Shown piece by piece: positions 60,789-64,000 of a DNA stretch of 64,000 bases. The notes beneath the pieces were generated by a model, which was not told the DNA's origin, did no database searches, and saw only the letters and a program-made list of their open reading frames with translations. Numbering within the stretch: position 1 is the first letter of the stretch; each line of letters opens with the position of its first letter. Source of the DNA: Azospirillum canadense (GTDB taxonomy: Bacteria; Pseudomonadota; Alphaproteobacteria; Azospirillales; Azospirillaceae); the NCBI RefSeq assembly GCF_025961225.1, contig NZ_JAOQNG010000005.1, positions 1 to 64,000 on the forward strand, in the 5' to 3' direction. Position numbers and translations under genes: made by a program.

Positions 60789-61409
60789 ATGCCCGACGGT
60801 TCTTTCTTCCTCTCAGAGACCCCTGCCACCGCTGTTTCGGCAACGAGCACGTCGCGCCGGTACAATCACATCCGCGTGCAGGTTGCCCGCGGCCATGACG
60901 ACCTCATGGCCTGCATGGTCATTCGCGCGACGGTTTGGCTGACTATGCCGGGAGCCGTCTATTCTGAGCATTACGACGAGAATGACTTCTCCTGCACGCA
61001 TTTGATCGTGTTCAGCGGTGACGAGCCGGTGGGAACGCTGCGTCTGCGCTGGTTGCGCGACGAAGCCCGCTTTGAACGCCTCTCCATCCGTGAGGAGCAC
61101 CGCAGCCTCCCCGTGCTGCGGCGGCTGGTTGAGTTCGCCCTGGACCTTATTGCGGCCAAGGGCTACACCCGCGCTTCGGGCATGACGCGCGAGCGCGGGC
61201 TGAAGTTTTGGGACCGGCGTGGTGCCAAGGTTGTCGGCGCGCCGGTGCCGTACCACGGCGAGGCGGTTGTGCCGATACAGATCCATCTGACGGAGACCGC
61301 GCATCCTGCTCTGGCCGCCGGCCCGGGACACCCGGCGTATGAGGCGGCGCTGTTGCTGCCGGAATCGCGGCTCATGGAGCGCCGTTCCGTCTCGCGGGTG
61401 GCGGCATGA
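60789..61409 (+). CDS. GNAT-family N-acyltransferase
   Basis: The 206-residue protein has the acetyl-CoA-binding fold: VQVARGHDDLMACMVIRATVWLTMPGAVYSEHYDENDFSCTHLIVFSGDEPVGTLRLRWLRDEARFERLSIREEHRSLPVLRRLVEFALDLIAAKGYTRASGMTRERGLKFWDRRGAKVVG. The VGTLRLR and RFERLSI strands mark GNAT motif A. It overlaps the ribbon-helix-helix gene by 4 bp (ATGA), so the two work in one operon. The target is not known. It could be a small molecule or the partner protein. Confidence 0.75.
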   Translation: MPDGSFFLSETPATAVSATSTSRRYNHIRVQVARGHDDLMACMVIRATVWLTMPGAVYSEHYDENDFSCTHLIVFSGDEPVGTLRLRWLRDEARFERLSIREEHRSLPVLRRLVEFALDLIAAKGYTRASGMTRERGLKFWDRRGAKVVGAPVPYHGEAVVPIQIHLTETAHPALAAGPGHPAYEAALLLPESRLMERRSVSRVAA

Positions 61410-61969
61410 CGATCCGCATCGATCTCGAAGAAAGCGCCTTACACAGCCGCCGCCTGCGCGTGCCTGGGCGTGAGACCTCCGTGCGGCTGGAGCAGGGCCT
61501 GTGGGACGCTTATGACGCGGTCTGCCGCGCCACCGGGTGCCCCCGCAACGCGCTCGCCAGCCGCATCGAAGCGCGCCGCGACCGGGCGCTTGGCCTGACC
61601 AACGCCGTGCGCCTCTTCATCGTCGAATACTGGCGCGCGGCGTGCGATGACCGCGACGCGGAGCCGATGACGGTTCTGGATCGGGCTCTGACGGCGATCA
61701 GTCCGAAGGCGACAGGCGCGGTCGAGGCGGCGGTGATGCGGATGCGGGATCGCTTGGCGCCGGAGATGACACCGCGGCGCATCGCTCTGGTCTTGGAGCT
61801 GTCGCGCGACCACACCGACGTGGTCACCCTGGCCGCCGCCGCCCGTTCGCAATGGGGCCGCCTGGCGCCGTGGGAACCGCGGTCGGATGTCCTCGCCGGG
61901 CAAGCCCTGCGCGACTTGCTCCACATTGTGGTCACACCCGATAGCGCCTTGCAGTGTCGTCCGCATTGA
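61406..61969 (+). CDS. Ribbon-helix-helix (RHH_4-type) DNA-binding protein
   Basis: The 187-residue protein has an N-terminal RHH_4-type domain: RETSVRLEQGLWDAYDAVCRATGCPRNALASRIEARRDRALGLTNAVRLFIVEYWRAA. A helical C-terminal domain of unknown role follows (RIALVLELSRDHTDVVTLAAAARSQWGRLAPWEPRSDVLAGQALRDLL). It starts inside the acetyltransferase stop. Such pairs are common in alphaproteobacteria. It may repress its own operon. No toxin is obvious. Confidence 0.7.
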   Translation: MTIRIDLEESALHSRRLRVPGRETSVRLEQGLWDAYDAVCRATGCPRNALASRIEARRDRALGLTNAVRLFIVEYWRAACDDRDAEPMTVLDRALTAISPKATGAVEAAVMRMRDRLAPEMTPRRIALVLELSRDHTDVVTLAAAARSQWGRLAPWEPRSDVLAGQALRDLLHIVVTPDSALQCRPH

Positions 61970-61973
61970 CTGT

Positions 61974-62174
61974 ATGACCGATGGTCGGCCGTTCGGCGGG
62001 CCATCGCCATACCTTTTCGATACCACGGCACCGGTGTTCGACGCGCCCGCCAACCCGCTGGCCTTGGCCAACGTGAAAGTTATTCATTTCGGCGGTGATA
62101 AGTTCAAGGACGACGGCCGCTTAGATTTCGACATCGTTCGGACTGCAGCGGACGGCAACGACCTTGGTCGTTAA
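61974..62174 (+). CDS. Small hypothetical protein (66 aa)
   Basis: Starts at ATG 61974, 4 bp after the ribbon-helix-helix gene, so it is probably the third gene of that operon. The sequence MTDGRPFGGPSPYLFDTTAPVFDAPANPLALANVKVIHFGGDKFKDDGRLDFDIVRTAADGNDLGR looks like a compact small protein, without a signal. It is convergent with the replication gene. No family recognised. Confidence 0.45.
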   Translation: MTDGRPFGGPSPYLFDTTAPVFDAPANPLALANVKVIHFGGDKFKDDGRLDFDIVRTAADGNDLGR

Positions 62175-62365
62175 TGTCGTCCTTCACGACCCTCGGTCCG
62201 TCCCGGTTGTTGTTGCGGTTGAGCCCGCGCCAGAGCCATGCCGTCCACCTCGTTCCGATGACAGCACGCCGTTGGCTGCAGTATGCCACCGGAGTCCGGC
62301 TAAAACGCTCGTCCGTGATCGCGAGTTTGTGGATTTCGGGCGCGAGGACCTGTGGGCGGTCAGCC

Positions 62366-63631
62366 TCAGCCCTGCCCGCCGAGGCGCAGGAGCGGAGCAT
62401 CGTTCTCGTCCGCGCTTAGGCGCTTTACGCGACGCTGGCGCGTCTCCGTCGCCTGCGTGGGGGAGACCGGCACGAAGCCGTCGGGCCGGTTTCCGCTGCC
62501 CGCAATCGCCTGCAGGACCGACGCATTGGCCGCCTCCAACTGTTTGGCGCGGCGCAACTGGGCCATGAACTCCTTCGACGGCGTCATGATGTAGGTGATG
62601 TCGTCGATCCGCTTGCCCTGCTTGTCAAAGTCCTTTTCGACGCGGTCCAGGATGCCCTCTTCGACCAACGCGTCGACTGCGGCGGTCACAACGCGCAGCG
62701 TGTCGCGCCGACGGCTCCACTCGTTCATCCCGCTGTACTTGACGATCTCGTCCGCGGTGAGCGTCACCGGTTGGACGTCGCAGGCGAACAAGGCCCCAAT
62801 GTCGCTGGCCTCGCCGTACTCGACCGATAGGCGGTTGTAGAGCCAGCGCGAGACCGGGCTCTTCAATTTCATCAGCCACCGGTAAGAAACCGGCTGGAAC
62901 TCCAGGTTTCGGATCGCCGACGAGACCAGCGGATTGAACTCCAGGAAGGTCTCCTCGGTGGTCTCTTCCTCTTCCGCGGGATCGGAGCGCCCGCGGATCG
63001 CCATCACCGGGAACGCCGTCGATTCGAGCAGGTTCGACCCGCGCCCGGGCTTGCGGCCCGCGTCCGGGCCCCTAGAAATGATGATGCGGGCGCGGGCTAA
63101 GACGTCCAGCGCCTCGCGGATGTTGGTCAAATCGAGCGTGCGGTTCACGGCCCGGAGTTCCCGCTTAATCTCGTACAGCGAGAACCGCATCTGGACCTTG
63201 TCCCGGTTCTCGCCGGCCAGCGACAGGCGCGAGCGGTCCATGGCCAGCCGCCGGATCACCTGTTCTACGATCTGCTCCCGTTCGCCGGGGAAGACCTCCA
63301 CCTCGACCATCGTCGACGGGTCCTGTGCGGTGGCCGGAACGGCCGCGTCACCATCCTTCTTCGGCGGCGCGCGGTAGATGCGGGCGGGTTGCAGCGTCAG
63401 CCGGTACGACCGCCCCTGGAAGACGAAGTCTCGGTGCACCGACTTGACGAAATGGTCCTTGGAGGTCTGCACCTCGCCAGCGGCGACTTCGTCACGACCG
63501 CTTGGGCCGCGGGCTGGGAAGACAAAGCGCGGCGCGACATCGTACATCGCAATCAGATGGGACTGGGAGCGGTCCTCGTGCTCGAACAGCACCAACTGCG
63601 CCGCTGTGGTCGATGTCTTGCTGTTGCTCAT
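62366..63631 (-). CDS. Plasmid replication initiator protein
   Basis: I place the start at ATG 63631, with an ideal ribosome site (caggaggcacgc). The 421-residue protein has winged-helix features of iteron-binding initiators: KSVHRDFVFQGRSYRLTLQPARIYR, RFSLYEIKRELRAVNRTLDLTNIREALDVLARARIIIS, YRWLMKLKSPVSRWLYNRLSVEYGEAS…FACDVQPVTLTADEIVKYSGMNEWSRRRDTLRVVTAAVDALVEEGIL. The tail is basic. The iteron array lies directly upstream of its promoter region. It probably opens the origin and sets copy number. It belongs to the RepA-like initiators of alphaproteobacterial plasmids by motif reading. Confidence 0.78.
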   Translation of the reverse strand: MSNSKTSTTAAQLVLFEHEDRSQSHLIAMYDVAPRFVFPARGPSGRDEVAAGEVQTSKDHFVKSVHRDFVFQGRSYRLTLQPARIYRAPPKKDGDAAVPATAQDPSTMVEVEVFPGEREQIVEQVIRRLAMDRSRLSLAGENRDKVQMRFSLYEIKRELRAVNRTLDLTNIREALDVLARARIIISRGPDAGRKPGRGSNLLESTAFPVMAIRGRSDPAEEEETTEETFLEFNPLVSSAIRNLEFQPVSYRWLMKLKSPVSRWLYNRLSVEYGEASDIGALFACDVQPVTLTADEIVKYSGMNEWSRRRDTLRVVTAAVDALVEEGILDRVEKDFDKQGKRIDDITYIMTPSKEFMAQLRRAKQLEAANASVLQAIAGSGNRPDGFVPVSPTQATETRQRRVKRLSADENDAPLLRLGGQG

Positions 63632-63710
63632 GCGTGCCTCCTGCCCATGACCATACAGACCCGGGCCGACCCCCGGCAAGCACACCCCTCCGCCGGCCGC
63701 CTTCGGAGGT

Positions 63711-63997
63711 GTCGTAAAAACTCGCGGTCCTGTCGTGACAGCCCGCGATCATAGCGTAAAAACTCGCGATTCTCTGGACGGCGTCCTAGCGACCGGACCT
63801 GTTGGAAGGCCCGGCGCACGAATCGAGGAACACCAGCCTACCCGTGTTCAGCAAATCGCGAGTTTTCCCGACATGTGCCTGGGGCGCTATTCCTCTCGGT
63901 CGGCGGAGATGGCCTCAACAGCGGGTTTTTACGACATCCACGTCATCGGAGGCCGGCGGTTGACCCGCCTTGGGAGGATCGCGAGTTTTTCCGACAC
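63711..63997. repeat. Iteron array, likely origin of replication (oriV)
   Basis: Five copies of an element with consensus close to TGTCGtAAAAACTCGCGATC. Plus-strand copies are at 63711-63730 and 63753-63772. Minus-strand copies are at 63853-63873 (aaatcgcgagttttcccgaca), 63921-63936 (partial, gcgggtttttacgaca) and 63978-63997 (gatcgcgagtttttccgaca). They lie directly upstream of the initiator gene and run to the window end, so more may follow. This is the standard layout of an iteron-controlled origin. Confidence 0.75.
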
Positions 63998-64000
63998 GGG

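Noticed and set aside
60789..61409. Acyl-homoserine-lactone synthase
   Set aside because: The fold is related (both are GNAT-like), but the conserved synthase residues of LuxI-type enzymes are not in place; a general GNAT call is safer.
1..64000. CRISPR arrays, tRNA or rRNA genes
   Set aside because: Looked for by eye on both strands; no regularly spaced repeat-spacer array and no cloverleaf or rRNA motif was recognised.

Overview
The window looks like part of a large, GC-rich plasmid or chromid from an alphaproteobacterium, probably of the Azospirillum/Rhodospirillales kind. The evidence is the strong GC bias at third codon positions, the iteron-controlled replication gene at the right end, the parAB/centromere cassette and the plasmid-type accessory genes. 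The genus is an inference from style, not from any search.

The core (about 6.4-46.6 kb) is a conjugation apparatus of the IncI / Dot-Icm (MPF-I, type IVB secretion) kind combined with a type IVb thin pilus. A coupling ATPase and a secreted partner lie on the minus strand (6.4-10.1 kb). Divergent from them are two membrane-anchored DUF2726-type proteins, then traH/dotD, traI/dotC, traJ/dotB and traK/icmT (10.3-15.5 kb, plus strand). Next is a pilus operon pilL-N-O-P-Q-R-S plus a second traffic ATPase and a PilM-like protein (16.3-28.4 kb, plus strand). After a gap with insertion-sequence damage comes a third transfer operon on the minus strand, read from 46.6 down to 33.2 kb: traM/dotI, traN/dotH, traO/dotG, traP/dotF, traQ, traR, traU/dotO, two unrecognised secreted proteins, a TraW-like protein, a lytic transglycosylase and a prepilin peptidase. 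Most of its genes overlap by 4 bp or abut. No relaxase, TraY/DotA, primase or PilV is visible, so the system is either completed elsewhere on the replicon or differs from R64.

The transfer operons share upstream elements. The traH and pilL promoters have nearly the same core (TGCTATACCC followed by AAATGGATG), and related CCGCCATCCATTTT-type elements lie upstream of the other units. This suggests co-regulation.

Beside the traM operon and divergent from it is a partition cassette: parA with an N-terminal helix-turn-helix, an inverted-repeat operator, parB, and four copies of the 16-bp palindrome TGTCCGAATTCGGACA as the likely centromere. The right end carries the replication initiator gene (minus strand) with an upstream iteron array (63.7-64.0 kb), the likely vegetative origin.

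The flanks are accessory and partly decayed. The left end holds a lower-GC pair (a CpXC-domain protein cut by the window edge and a 384-residue unknown), a frameshifted IS1595-family element, a SRAP gene with an in-frame amber codon, and small unknown genes. At 30-32.5 kb an IS with a passenger gene interrupts a patatin-type lipase gene; it is flanked by perfect 16-bp inverted repeats and a 5-bp target duplication. From 49.5 to 62.2 kb there are a lipoprotein, an alpha/beta hydrolase, an azoreductase/LysR divergent pair, a 402-residue unknown, a sensor histidine kinase, a second LysR regulator, an acetyltransferase/ribbon-helix-helix pair, and remnants of an FGGY kinase and possibly a tyrosine recombinase. 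No tRNA, rRNA or CRISPR array was seen.
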